From Vibrio sp. S9_S30 (lineage in GTDB: Bacteria > Pseudomonadota > Gammaproteobacteria > Enterobacterales > Vibrionaceae): DNA of 64,000 nt. The notes below the pieces were generated by a model that saw only the letters and a list, made by a program, of their open reading frames with translations, had not been told where the DNA came from and ran no database searches. A program made the translations under genes and the position numbers. This document shows positions 49,087 through 57,222 of the stretch, piece after piece; position 1 is the stretch's first letter; every line of letters begins with the position of its first letter. The DNA lies in NCBI RefSeq assembly GCF_014694455.1, contig NZ_JAAUWT010000010.1, positions 124,001 through 188,000 of the forward strand, given 5' to 3'.

Positions 49087-50424
49087 ATGCCTCATATACA
49101 CTTTGTCGACGATGAAGAAGATCTTCGAATCGCCATGGAACAAACATTCGAACTCGCGGAAATTCAAGCCACTGGGTTTCCTGATGCCGAGTCGGCATTG
49201 CTCGCGTTCGATGCAGACAATCCGCCATATGTTGTCGTGACCGACATTCGCTTACCCGGTATTAATGGGCAACAATTACTGAATTCCATCAAAGCGAAAG
49301 ACGAAGACTTGCCTGTGATTTTAATTACGGGTCATGGTGACATTTCCATGGCAGTGCAATCAATGCATGACGGGGCATACGATTTTATTGAAAAACCATT
49401 TTCGAACGACAGGCTCATCGACACGGTTAAGCGTGCTATTGAACGAAGAAAGCTCACACTGGAAAACCAAAAGCTAAAGCGAGCCTTAAAAGCGAATCAA
49501 GCGCTTGGTCCAAGGATTATTGGGAACACTGCCAGCATTCAAGATCTTCGTGACACCATCACTCATATCGCGGATACGAACGCCGATATTTTATTGTTTG
49601 GAGAAACCGGTACAGGGAAAGAGCTGGTTGCCCGTTCACTGCATGAGCAAAGCAGCCGTCGAGAGCAGAACTTTGTCGCCGTGAACTGCGGAGCGGTACC
49701 CGAAAACTTAATTGAAAGTGAGCTTTATGGTCACGAGAAAGGCGCCTATACAGGGGCAGATAGCCTTCGAGTCGGTAAGTTCGAATACGCCCAAGGCGGC
49801 ACACTCTTTTTGGATGAAATTGAATCCATGCCCATGCAAGCCCAAATTCGACTTTTGCGGGTGCTGCAAGAAAGGCAGATCGAACGAATCGGATCCAACC
49901 AGAGTATTGCCTTAGATATCCGCGTTATTGCGGCAACAAAAACCGATTTGAAAGCAATGGCAACAGAAGGTGCCTTTCGGCAAGATCTCTACTATCGCTT
50001 AAACGTTGTGACTCTGGATTTGCCGCCTCTTCGAGAGAGAAAAGAAGACATCCCAGCCTTATTCCATCATTTTTTGCTTGTTGCTGCTGCTCGTTATGGC
50101 AAAGCGGCTACATCTCTGCCATCGACAGATTTACAGGCATTACTTGCGCATGATTGGCCTGGTAACGTCCGAGAATTAAGAAATGCCGCAGAACGGTTTG
50201 TCTTGCTTGGCAAGTTAACCCAACTTGGGGAGGTCACAAAGCCCAAATCACAATTGGGGTTGGCTGAACAAGTGGCCGATTTTGAAAAAGCCCTGATAGA
50301 ACAAGCGTTGTCTTGTCATGATGGTAGCATCAAAGACACGATGTCTGCCCTAAATCTCCCCAGAAAAACCTTGTACGACAAAATGCAAAAATTTGGCATA
50401 AACAAAGATAGCTTCAAGAATTAG
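49087..50424 (+). CDS. dctD: Sigma-54-dependent response regulator DctD
   Basis: NtrC-family activator that, when phosphorylated by DctB, activates RNA polymerase with sigma-54 at C4-dicarboxylate transport genes. The 445 residues comprise a receiver domain (phosphoacceptor aspartate in VVTDIRLPG), an AAA+ domain with Walker A GETGTGKE, GAYTGAD as the sigma-54 contact loop (GAFTGA variant with Tyr), Walker B GGTLFLDEIE, and a C-terminal Fis-type helix-turn-helix (GSIKDTMSALNLPRKTLYDKM). The likely target is the sigma-54 promoter at 56931-56946. Confidence 0.94.
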   Translation: MPHIHFVDDEEDLRIAMEQTFELAEIQATGFPDAESALLAFDADNPPYVVVTDIRLPGINGQQLLNSIKAKDEDLPVILITGHGDISMAVQSMHDGAYDFIEKPFSNDRLIDTVKRAIERRKLTLENQKLKRALKANQALGPRIIGNTASIQDLRDTITHIADTNADILLFGETGTGKELVARSLHEQSSRREQNFVAVNCGAVPENLIESELYGHEKGAYTGADSLRVGKFEYAQGGTLFLDEIESMPMQAQIRLLRVLQERQIERIGSNQSIALDIRVIAATKTDLKAMATEGAFRQDLYYRLNVVTLDLPPLRERKEDIPALFHHFLLVAAARYGKAATSLPSTDLQALLAHDWPGNVRELRNAAERFVLLGKLTQLGEVTKPKSQLGLAEQVADFEKALIEQALSCHDGSIKDTMSALNLPRKTLYDKMQKFGINKDSFKN

Positions 50425-50468
50425 GGTCGATTGCTCTTTCCATTACAGCCGACCTTCATATCCATATC

Positions 50469-50503
50469 CATACCCCACTCAATCAATCGGTGAGTGGGAT
50501 ATG
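50469..50503 (+). terminator. dctD terminator-like hairpin
   Basis: CCCACTCA (50474-50481) pairs with TGAGTGGG (50491-50498), extended by CATA/TATG after one mismatch. A weak T-run (GTTTTT) follows 9 nt later. Confidence 0.6.
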
Positions 50504-50605
50504 AAATAAAGTTTTTATCCATTTTGTGGTTTCACCGCCAATCGTCACACTTTTGATATTACCTCACACCGACTTGGTTGTTTTTTAATCACGCAAACGA
50601 TAACG

Positions 50606-50644
50606 TAAATCCATATATAAAATTTTATTTTATATATGGATTTA
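50606..50644. promoter_or_regulatory. AT-rich 17-bp inverted repeat upstream of the plus-strand TRAP operon
   Basis: From 50606 to 50644 two 17-nt arms (AAATCCATATATAAAA plus one outer pair) are perfect reverse complements around a 5-nt centre. It lies 194 bp before the binding-protein gene. It could be a regulator site or a leader hairpin. No sigma-54 element was found between it and the gene. Confidence 0.55.
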
Positions 50645-50837
50645 AACCGAATGTATAACTGAGATTCGATCTTGTTCCTTCTGTACCCAGAGACACCGCT
50701 CACACGGAAACAGTGATGTATCGGGGCAAGCCAGTACCGCCAAATGCTCAGGTTGTATTTTATGTAAGAGCTATTCAGTAGCATGCGGATACTGTCGCTA
50801 CGCAATTTCAGTTTTATTAAATAATCAGGAGTAACAC

Positions 50838-51815
50838 ATGGAACGTTTTCTCACATCTATAATGGCATTGATGATACTGGTCTCTACGTCCGTATTCTCT
50901 GCCGAATATGAACTTAAATTGGCTCACGTCACCTCTAACCAAGAACCCTTGCATCAAGCTTTAACATTTTACGCCGCGAACGTAGAAAAGCGCTCAGGCG
51001 GCAAAATAAGAATCACCATTCACCCAAATGGCGAACTAGGCACAAACCTAGAAGTGTATGAGCAGGTTAAGTTAGGTCTTCCTGTCATCCAAACCGCCGA
51101 CCCGGGTTATCTATCCGACTACGCGCCAGATTTTGGTGTGCTGAATGGTCCGTATTTATTGGAAGATCCGAAAGATTTTAAAAAGCTATTAAATTCGTCG
51201 CTGTACCAATCTATGAAGAGTACGGTTAAGAAGAACGGTAATTTTGAAGTGCTTGCCATGAATTGGTTGTTTGGTGAAAGACACATCATCTCAGATAAGC
51301 CCATTCTTTCCCCTGCCGATTTAAAAGGGGTCTCTATGCGAGTTCCACCCAATGTAATGTGGATCGAAACCGTCAAAGCTATGGGCGCTCGTGCGACGCA
51401 ATTGGCTTGGTCTGAAGTGTATACAGGGCTCTCTTCAGGGGTTGTGGATGCCGCCGAAGCGCCATTGGGTTCGTTGTACGCCGCTAAGTTATACGAAAGC
51501 AAAAAACACGTTTCGCTAACGAGCCACTTTAAGGCCTTTGTTGGGCTCGTTATTAATGCAGACTACTTCGCTAACTTACCGAAAGACATTCAAACCATTC
51601 TTGCCGAAGAAGCCGTAATAGCAGGCGATTACATGACGGAACTTTCCATCAGTACGACTGAAACGCTCCTCGATAAACTGCGCGCTGAAGGTGTAACCGT
51701 ACACAAGAACGTGGACATCAAGGCATTCCAAAAAGCCACGATGCCAGTCTACAGTAAGTTTCCCAAATGGTCGGATGGGCTTTACGCCAAAGTCCGTGAA
51801 ATTTTGGATAACTAA
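50838..51815 (+). CDS. TRAP transporter substrate-binding protein (DctP family)
   Basis: Periplasmic binding protein of 325 residues with a signal peptide (MERFLTSIMALMILVSTSVF, cleavage near FSA-EYEL). The DctP-family core includes LAHVTSNQEPLHQA, the ligand-arginine region GVSMRVPPNVMW and EVYTGLSSGVVDAAEAP. It is clearly different from the second DctP at 55875-56870, so the two take different organic acids. It leads the plus-strand operon with small and large membrane subunits. AGGAG precedes the ATG. The ligand is unknown. Confidence 0.88.
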   Translation: MERFLTSIMALMILVSTSVFSAEYELKLAHVTSNQEPLHQALTFYAANVEKRSGGKIRITIHPNGELGTNLEVYEQVKLGLPVIQTADPGYLSDYAPDFGVLNGPYLLEDPKDFKKLLNSSLYQSMKSTVKKNGNFEVLAMNWLFGERHIISDKPILSPADLKGVSMRVPPNVMWIETVKAMGARATQLAWSEVYTGLSSGVVDAAEAPLGSLYAAKLYESKKHVSLTSHFKAFVGLVINADYFANLPKDIQTILAEEAVIAGDYMTELSISTTETLLDKLRAEGVTVHKNVDIKAFQKATMPVYSKFPKWSDGLYAKVREILDN

Positions 51816-51920
51816 CTTATATCCCCGATAGACCAAGCAACCCATAACGCTAGGTAAGGCGAATATTGGTTAGCTTTTACGATATGAAGATACAGGTATT
51901 GGATTGCAAGGAGACGGTTC

Positions 51921-52418
51921 ATGGCAGCAAAAAGAGTATCAAAGGTACTGGGTCACATTGAAACCACACTCGCTTTGGTTGCCATGAGCTTAGTGCTAGG
52001 TTCGGTCGTATGGGGCGTGGTCACTCGATACATTACAGAGCAACCCGCGACATGGACGACCGAACTGTCAGGCATTGCCTTTACTTGGTTAGTTTTTATG
52101 GGGGCATCCGTTTGCTACCGAAAAAGTTTGCACATTGGTGTCCCTGTTTTTGTAGACGCGTTACCACAAAATGTTCGAAGAAAATTAGCGTTTGTCACAA
52201 CCACTTTGATCATGGTTTTTCTTGCGTACAGTTTTTATCTCGCCTTGCTGCTTGCGGTGCAATCATGGAATCGCCCATCCCCAGTTTTACGGCTCCCGTT
52301 TTCGTTTGTTTATCTCGCCACCTGCTTGTCTTTCCTTTTCATGTTTATCCACGCCATCTGTCATATTCTCATCAAACCCGATGTGACCGATTCTGATCAT
52401 AAAGTGGAGGCAAAATAA
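51921..52418 (+). CDS. TRAP transporter small membrane subunit (DctQ family)
   Basis: A 165-residue inner-membrane protein with four predicted helices and the family motif ITEQPATWTTELSGIAFTW followed by GASVCYRKSLHIGV. It supports the large subunit and the binding protein. Its stop codon overlaps the next gene's start (TAATG), so the two are translationally coupled. AAGGAG lies upstream of the ATG. Confidence 0.9.
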   Translation: MAAKRVSKVLGHIETTLALVAMSLVLGSVVWGVVTRYITEQPATWTTELSGIAFTWLVFMGASVCYRKSLHIGVPVFVDALPQNVRRKLAFVTTTLIMVFLAYSFYLALLLAVQSWNRPSPVLRLPFSFVYLATCLSFLFMFIHAICHILIKPDVTDSDHKVEAK

Positions 52419-53695
52419 TGGATTTACTCCCCGTTTTTATCCTGTTTCTGCTGTTTGCAGTCAATGTGCCTGTTGCCTTCGCTTTGGCCATTGCTGGACT
52501 TTCATTTTTCATGATGACCAATGGCATTCAGCACCAGATTTTCATTCAACGCTTTGTCGCCGTCACTCACTCTTTTCCTCTTTTGGCTATCCCTTTTTTC
52601 ATCATGACTGGTGTCATCATGAACCATTCGGGCATCACTGATAGGTTGATGAAATTGGCGGATAGCCTCACTGGGCATCGAATTGGAGGCTTAGCTCAGG
52701 TCAACATTTTGCTCAGCACACTGATGGGCGGCATGTCCGGTAGCGCCAATGCCGATACCGCCATGCAGAGCAAAATTATGGTTCCGCAAATGAATCAGCG
52801 GGGTTATCACACCGCATTCTCGGCGGCAGTCACGGCTTGTTCTTCCATTATCAGTGTAATTATTCCCCCTGGTATCGGGCTGATTCTTTACGGATACATG
52901 GGAGACGTGTCGATTGGCAAGCTGTTTTTGGCCGGCATTATCCCCGGTATTGTGCTCTGTATTGCTTTAATGATCGTTGCGCATCGTATATCAATCATTC
53001 GCCAATACGCCCCTTCTCAGCCCCAAAAATCGTCGCTGACCGATCGCTTTATCGCCCTTAAAAATGCCTCGTGGTCGCTCATGGTTCCTATCGGTATAAT
53101 CGGCGGAATTCGGTTTGGCATCTTCACGCCCACTGAAGCAGGTGCAATGGCGGTGATCTATGCGATTATCGTCGGCTATATTCACCGTCAGTTTTCAGTG
53201 AAAGCATTGCCTGAGATTATGAAAGAAACGGTGATTGCAACGTCCACCGTAATGTTCATCATCTGCGCAGCCTCTACCTTTAGTTTTTATCTCTCTTGGG
53301 AACGGCTCCCTGTTCAAGTGGCCAATGCCATGCTGGCCATAACGGATAACCCTTATTTGCTCCTCCTTCTCATCAACCTTTTATTGGTGCTGGTTGGCAT
53401 GTTCATAGAAGGTGGTGCGGCTCTGATTATTCTAACGCCTATCTTGGTTCCTATTATCACCAAAGTTGGTATTGACCCCGTTCATTTTGGTATCGTGATG
53501 GTCCTTAACCTCACGATAGCTGGTGTCACTCCCCCTCTAGGCACGTTAATGTTCACCGCTTGCAGCATCAGTAAGGTTTCCGTAAAAGAGTTTGTGAAAG
53601 AAGTCTTACCGTTTCTTGCCATGCTGATTACCGTACTATTGCTCCTGACTTTTGTTCCACAAATTTCATTGTGGCTCCCGAGTACAATGGACTAG
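52418..53695 (+). CDS. TRAP transporter large permease subunit (DctM family)
   Basis: The 425-residue, roughly 12-helix channel uses the sodium gradient to move the acid released by its binding protein. Family segments are NVPVAFALAIAGLSFFM, LMGGMSGSANADTAMQSKIM, FTPTEAGAMAVIYA and the C-terminal GVTPPLGTLMF. It ends the plus-strand TRAP operon and is convergent with the second dctM. The pair of tail-to-tail DctM genes at 53695/53816 is notable. Confidence 0.91.
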   Translation: MDLLPVFILFLLFAVNVPVAFALAIAGLSFFMMTNGIQHQIFIQRFVAVTHSFPLLAIPFFIMTGVIMNHSGITDRLMKLADSLTGHRIGGLAQVNILLSTLMGGMSGSANADTAMQSKIMVPQMNQRGYHTAFSAAVTACSSIISVIIPPGIGLILYGYMGDVSIGKLFLAGIIPGIVLCIALMIVAHRISIIRQYAPSQPQKSSLTDRFIALKNASWSLMVPIGIIGGIRFGIFTPTEAGAMAVIYAIIVGYIHRQFSVKALPEIMKETVIATSTVMFIICAASTFSFYLSWERLPVQVANAMLAITDNPYLLLLLINLLLVLVGMFIEGGAALIILTPILVPIITKVGIDPVHFGIVMVLNLTIAGVTPPLGTLMFTACSISKVSVKEFVKEVLPFLAMLITVLLLLTFVPQISLWLPSTMD

Positions 53696-53711
53696 AAAAA
53701 CGCGAAAAAAA

Positions 53712-53733
53712 GCCCTGCTGGGGAAAGCAGGGC
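53712..53733 (-). terminator. Terminator of the minus-strand dctPQM operon
   Basis: GCCCTGCT (53712-53719) pairs perfectly with AGCAGGGC (53726-53733). On the minus strand a T7 run follows; on the plus strand the tail is A-rich, so it works mainly for dctM. Confidence 0.8.
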
Positions 53734-53815
53734 AAATGGGGTTCGTGTGCTTAGGGTCTGTTGACCTAGCATTGAGCGATAGCGTTTGAGTATTAGGTAT
53801 CTCAGCGTTTCGCTT

Positions 53816-55177
53816 CTATTTCGTTATTATTTCGGGTCCCATAAGGGTCGTCGGTAACCAAGTCGATACCCATGGAACATAGGTAACAATAACCAAGAAG
53901 AGGAACATCACGCCCACCCATGGTAGAGCCGCTTTGACCACATTCATCATCGACATTTTCGCCACCCCTGCCGTCACAAACAAATTGAGCCCGACGGGCG
54001 GGGTTATCATCCCGATTTCCATGTTCACGACCATCATAATCCCAAGGTGAATTGGGTCGATGCCCAACGCGATAGCAATCGGAAAAACCAATGGAGCAAC
54101 GATGATCAATAAGCCCGATGGTTCCATAAACTGGCCACCAATAAGCAACAGAACATTCACAACAATCAAGAAAGTGATGGGCCCCAACCCCGCCGACAGC
54201 ATCGACTCGGTGATCATTTGAGGGATACGCTCCTCCGTTAGAACATGCTTTAAAATTAATGCATTAGCGATAATAAACAGCAGCATAATGGTTAATTTGC
54301 CAGCATCGAATAACGTGTTCTTCGTGTCTTTGTGAACAAACGTTTGGCACACTTTCACCAGCCATGGTTTGGTGTTTTCTTTATCCGCAAATGGCCCCAT
54401 ATCTTTGTAGATGAAATTTGCGATAAAGAAAGAATAGACAGCCGCGACCGCTGCCGCTTCTGTGGGGGTAAATACCCCTCCGTAGATACCACCAAGAATG
54501 ATGACAATAAGCAACAACCCCCAGCTTGCATCTTTAGCAGCAGCAAAGGCTTCCCCCCACCCTACAAAAGGCTGCGCAGGAAGGTTTTTTACTCTTGCCG
54601 CAATGTAAATCGCAATCATCAACATCACACCAGCGAGCAAACCAGGAATTACACCACCTAAGAACATGCGGCCAACAGACACATCCGTTGCCGCCGCGTA
54701 CACCACCATCACGATGGAGGGAGGGATGAGAATCCCCAACGTACCTGCATTACAAATCACACCTGCCGCAAACTCTTTGGAATATCCATTCTTCACCATA
54801 CCGACAATGACAATGCTACCGATCGCCACAACCGTTGCAGGAGATGAGCCAGATAACGCAGCAAACATCATACATGCCACTACCGACGCCATCGCCAAAC
54901 CGCCTCGGAACCAGCCCACCATCGCAATCGCGAAACGAATGATCCTACGGGCCACGCCACCTGTAGACATAAAGCTAGAAGCGAGGATAAAGAATGGTAT
55001 TGCCAATAGGGTGTAATGACCCGCAAAAGCGTTGAACAAAGTTTGCGCAACAGACGCCAACGAAGCATCGGAATTCATCAATAAAAATAGAATACTGGCA
55101 AGGCCAAGGGATACGGCAATCGGCACACCAATCAACATAAAGCCGATGACCATCATAAACAGCAATAAAATGTCCAT
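53816..55177 (-). CDS. dctM: C4-dicarboxylate TRAP transporter large permease DctM
   Basis: Large membrane subunit of 453 residues with about 12 helices that carries the substrate with sodium. Segments include GVPIAVSLGLASILFLL, AALSGSSPATVVAIGSI, NAGTLGILIPPSIVM, FTPTEAAAVAAVYSF and MITPPVGLNLFVTAGVAKM. It is longer than the plus-strand DctM, with an insertion near residues 260-290 typical of the C4-dicarboxylate type. dctQ lies 3 bp upstream. Confidence 0.93.
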   Translation of the reverse strand: MDILLLFMMVIGFMLIGVPIAVSLGLASILFLLMNSDASLASVAQTLFNAFAGHYTLLAIPFFILASSFMSTGGVARRIIRFAIAMVGWFRGGLAMASVVACMMFAALSGSSPATVVAIGSIVIVGMVKNGYSKEFAAGVICNAGTLGILIPPSIVMVVYAAATDVSVGRMFLGGVIPGLLAGVMLMIAIYIAARVKNLPAQPFVGWGEAFAAAKDASWGLLLIVIILGGIYGGVFTPTEAAAVAAVYSFFIANFIYKDMGPFADKENTKPWLVKVCQTFVHKDTKNTLFDAGKLTIMLLFIIANALILKHVLTEERIPQMITESMLSAGLGPITFLIVVNVLLLIGGQFMEPSGLLIIVAPLVFPIAIALGIDPIHLGIMMVVNMEIGMITPPVGLNLFVTAGVAKMSMMNVVKAALPWVGVMFLFLVIVTYVPWVSTWLPTTLMGPEIITK

Positions 55178-55180
55178 GGC

Positions 55181-55804
55181 TTAGCTCTCCTTACTTTCCG
55201 ATTTCAGTGCTTCAAGATCTTCTTCCGCTTCGTGGCTGGAAATCAGGCGATCGATTTTTCCTGTTGCGATTTGCCATGCACATTGAGCAAAACGAAAGGT
55301 CAGTAACGCCATACCAATGGGAAGCGCTGCATAAGGAATAAAGCGAGGCATTTTCTCGTAACGCTCACCTTCATTCATCCAATCGGATAAGAATTGCAGT
55401 ATTTCTGGCATCGGAATATCGTCGGTTTCGTACCACGCACGCTCCGTCGCAAATGGATACCAATAGTTCCAAGAGCCGATAAACAACAAAATAGAAAAAA
55501 GTAAGCACAGCGCAACGGCGACGAATGCGTACCCCTTTCGGCCGCTCTCAGGAGCGAGGTTAATGATGACATCCACACCAATGTGAAAATGTTTTTTCAC
55601 GCCATAAGAAGCACCGACAAGTACCATCCAAGCAAAGAGAAAAACGGTCAGTTCCAGTGCCCACAGGATGTTGTCGTTAAACACATAGCGAAACACCACA
55701 TTGGCAAACGTAAGTAGGGTCATACCGCCAAGAAACAAGGCAATCAGTGTTTCCTCAATTTGATCCGTTACCTTACCGACTCGAGAAAATAAGGGCTGTA
55801 CCAT
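55181..55804 (-). CDS. dctQ: C4-dicarboxylate TRAP transporter small permease DctQ
   Basis: Four-helix inner-membrane protein of 207 residues, longer than many DctQs because of a periplasmic loop (ATERAWYETDDIPMPEILQF). The conserved WALELTVFLFAWMVLVGAS and HFHIGVDVIINL identify the family. It lies 3 bp before dctM and 70 bp after dctP in the minus-strand operon. Confidence 0.92.
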   Translation of the reverse strand: MVQPLFSRVGKVTDQIEETLIALFLGGMTLLTFANVVFRYVFNDNILWALELTVFLFAWMVLVGASYGVKKHFHIGVDVIINLAPESGRKGYAFVAVALCLLFSILLFIGSWNYWYPFATERAWYETDDIPMPEILQFLSDWMNEGERYEKMPRFIPYAALPIGMALLTFRFAQCAWQIATGKIDRLISSHEAEEDLEALKSESKES

Positions 55805-55874
55805 ACAGATACTCCACTGTATTGGGAATAATTGAAAAGGAAAGGCGCAGCGTCACCCTGCGCCATTATTTTTA

Positions 55875-56870
55875 TTATTGATTGGAAGCTAAGGCCGCTT
55901 CGATCAGATCGGCACCGATGTCTTTTTCGAATTTCTTCCAAACGGGTTGAAGTGCGGTCACCCATTCTTGGCGTTGATCGGGTGTGAGCGTTCTCACTAC
56001 GCCACCTGCTGCAATAATGTTTTGCTTGTTGATTTCGTTTACTTCACTGGACGCAGCATTACGTGCAGTGGTGACGTCAACAAGAATGGCATTAAACTGT
56101 TCACGCACATCCTGAGGCAGTTCCTTCCACCAAGTATTCGACGTCACCACTAGGTAGTCCAAAATGCCATGATTGGTTTCTGTGATGCCATCTTGCACCT
56201 CAAAAAACTTCTTGCCATAAATGTTCGACCACGTGTTTTCCTGACCATCGATCACTTTCGTTTGAAGACCTCCATAGACTTCTTTGAACGACATCTTTTG
56301 TGGGTTAGCACCCAACTGCTCAAACTGCGCAACCAATACGTCTGAAGCTTGCACACGGAACTTTAACCCTTTTGCATCACTAGGTGACATCAGCGGTTTG
56401 TTCGCAGACATTTGCTTCATGCCGTTGTGCCAAAATGCCAACCCTTTCACCCCACGACGTTTCATTGCGTTTTTCAGCTTGTCACCCGCCTCGGAGTTTT
56501 GGAAGCGATCGACGGCATCCACATCTTCAAACAGAAATGGCAAATCGAAAATGCGGAATTTTTTCGTGAACTTTTCAAACTTAGACAGCGAGGGCGCGGC
56601 TAATTGCACGTCACCATTGAGCAGTGCTTCCAATACTTTGTCATCATCGTACAGTGTTGAATTGGGGAACACCTGCATACAGGCTTTACCGTTCATCTCT
56701 TCGTTCACACGCTTCTCCAGCAACGTTGCAGCGATGCCTTTAGGGTGTTTGTCTGTATTGGTTACGTGGCTAAATTTAATCACAATCTCGCCAGGGTCAC
56801 AGTTAGCAGCCGCTTGGAAACTGGTCAGCGCCAAGATAGAGGCAGAAAGTAGGGTAAGTGGCTTTAACAT
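55875..56870 (-). CDS. dctP: C4-dicarboxylate TRAP substrate-binding protein DctP
   Basis: Periplasmic receptor for malate, fumarate or succinate (by family). The 331-residue precursor has a signal peptide (MLKPLTLLSASILALTSFQA). The mature start NCDPGEIVIKFSHVTNTDKH, the ligand-arginine region GLKFRVQASDVLV, EVYGGLQTKVIDGQENTW and TNHGILDYLV are the classical DctP pattern. Two cysteines (N-terminal CDPG and KACM) may form a disulfide. It has a sigma-54 promoter upstream, consistent with control by the neighbouring DctB/DctD. Confidence 0.93.
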   Translation of the reverse strand: MLKPLTLLSASILALTSFQAAANCDPGEIVIKFSHVTNTDKHPKGIAATLLEKRVNEEMNGKACMQVFPNSTLYDDDKVLEALLNGDVQLAAPSLSKFEKFTKKFRIFDLPFLFEDVDAVDRFQNSEAGDKLKNAMKRRGVKGLAFWHNGMKQMSANKPLMSPSDAKGLKFRVQASDVLVAQFEQLGANPQKMSFKEVYGGLQTKVIDGQENTWSNIYGKKFFEVQDGITETNHGILDYLVVTSNTWWKELPQDVREQFNAILVDVTTARNAASSEVNEINKQNIIAAGGVVRTLTPDQRQEWVTALQPVWKKFEKDIGADLIEAALASNQ

Positions 56871-56930
56871 TTTTTATTCTCCTTGTTTAACACTTGGTCG
56901 TCATCACTGATGACCATGTGCCCGACTTAA

Positions 56931-56946
56931 AGCAAAACCCAGACCA
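56931..56946 (-). promoter_or_regulatory. Sigma-54 (RpoN) promoter of dctPQM
   Basis: On the minus strand TGGTCTGGGTTTTGCT matches the -24/-12 consensus TGGCACG-N4-TTGCW at 9 of 12 defined positions, with the invariant GG and GC at the correct spacing. It lies 61 bp before the dctP start. A TCATCA/TGATGA stem (56901-56913) follows in the leader. Confidence 0.8.
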
Positions 56947-57040
56947 ATTTAATACATTTCATTAACAACCCTTTAACCACAAAGGTTGGAGAAAGTCGCC
57001 TCGATAAGCATCAGAAAAATTGGAATGTATTTAGGCGGAA

Positions 57041-57073
57041 TTCCACCCATTGAAAACCCTTAGATGGGTGGAA
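57041..57073. promoter_or_regulatory. Inverted repeat, candidate DctD enhancer site
   Basis: TTCCACCCAT (57041-57050) and ATGGGTGGAA (57064-57073) are perfect inverted repeats with 13 nt between. The site is about 95-127 bp upstream of the sigma-54 element, the usual distance for an NtrC-type activator. It also lies between dctP and the divergent polyketide synthase gene, so it could serve the latter. Confidence 0.5.
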
Positions 57074-57222
57074 AATGAAACATGGATTAACGAGTAGGAG
57101 ATTTATTCCACACCTCTCATTTTGATACGGAACCGGATTCATGTATCGATATCACTGTCGTTGTTTTTACGAGCCACTGATATCTAAATGATCATTCAGA
57201 AAACAATAACAGGAAAAACATC

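Noticed and set aside
50580..50837. Sigma-54 promoter before the plus-strand TRAP operon
   Set aside because: Each GG was checked for a GC ten bases downstream; none gave a TGG/TTGC pair with correct spacing on the coding strand.
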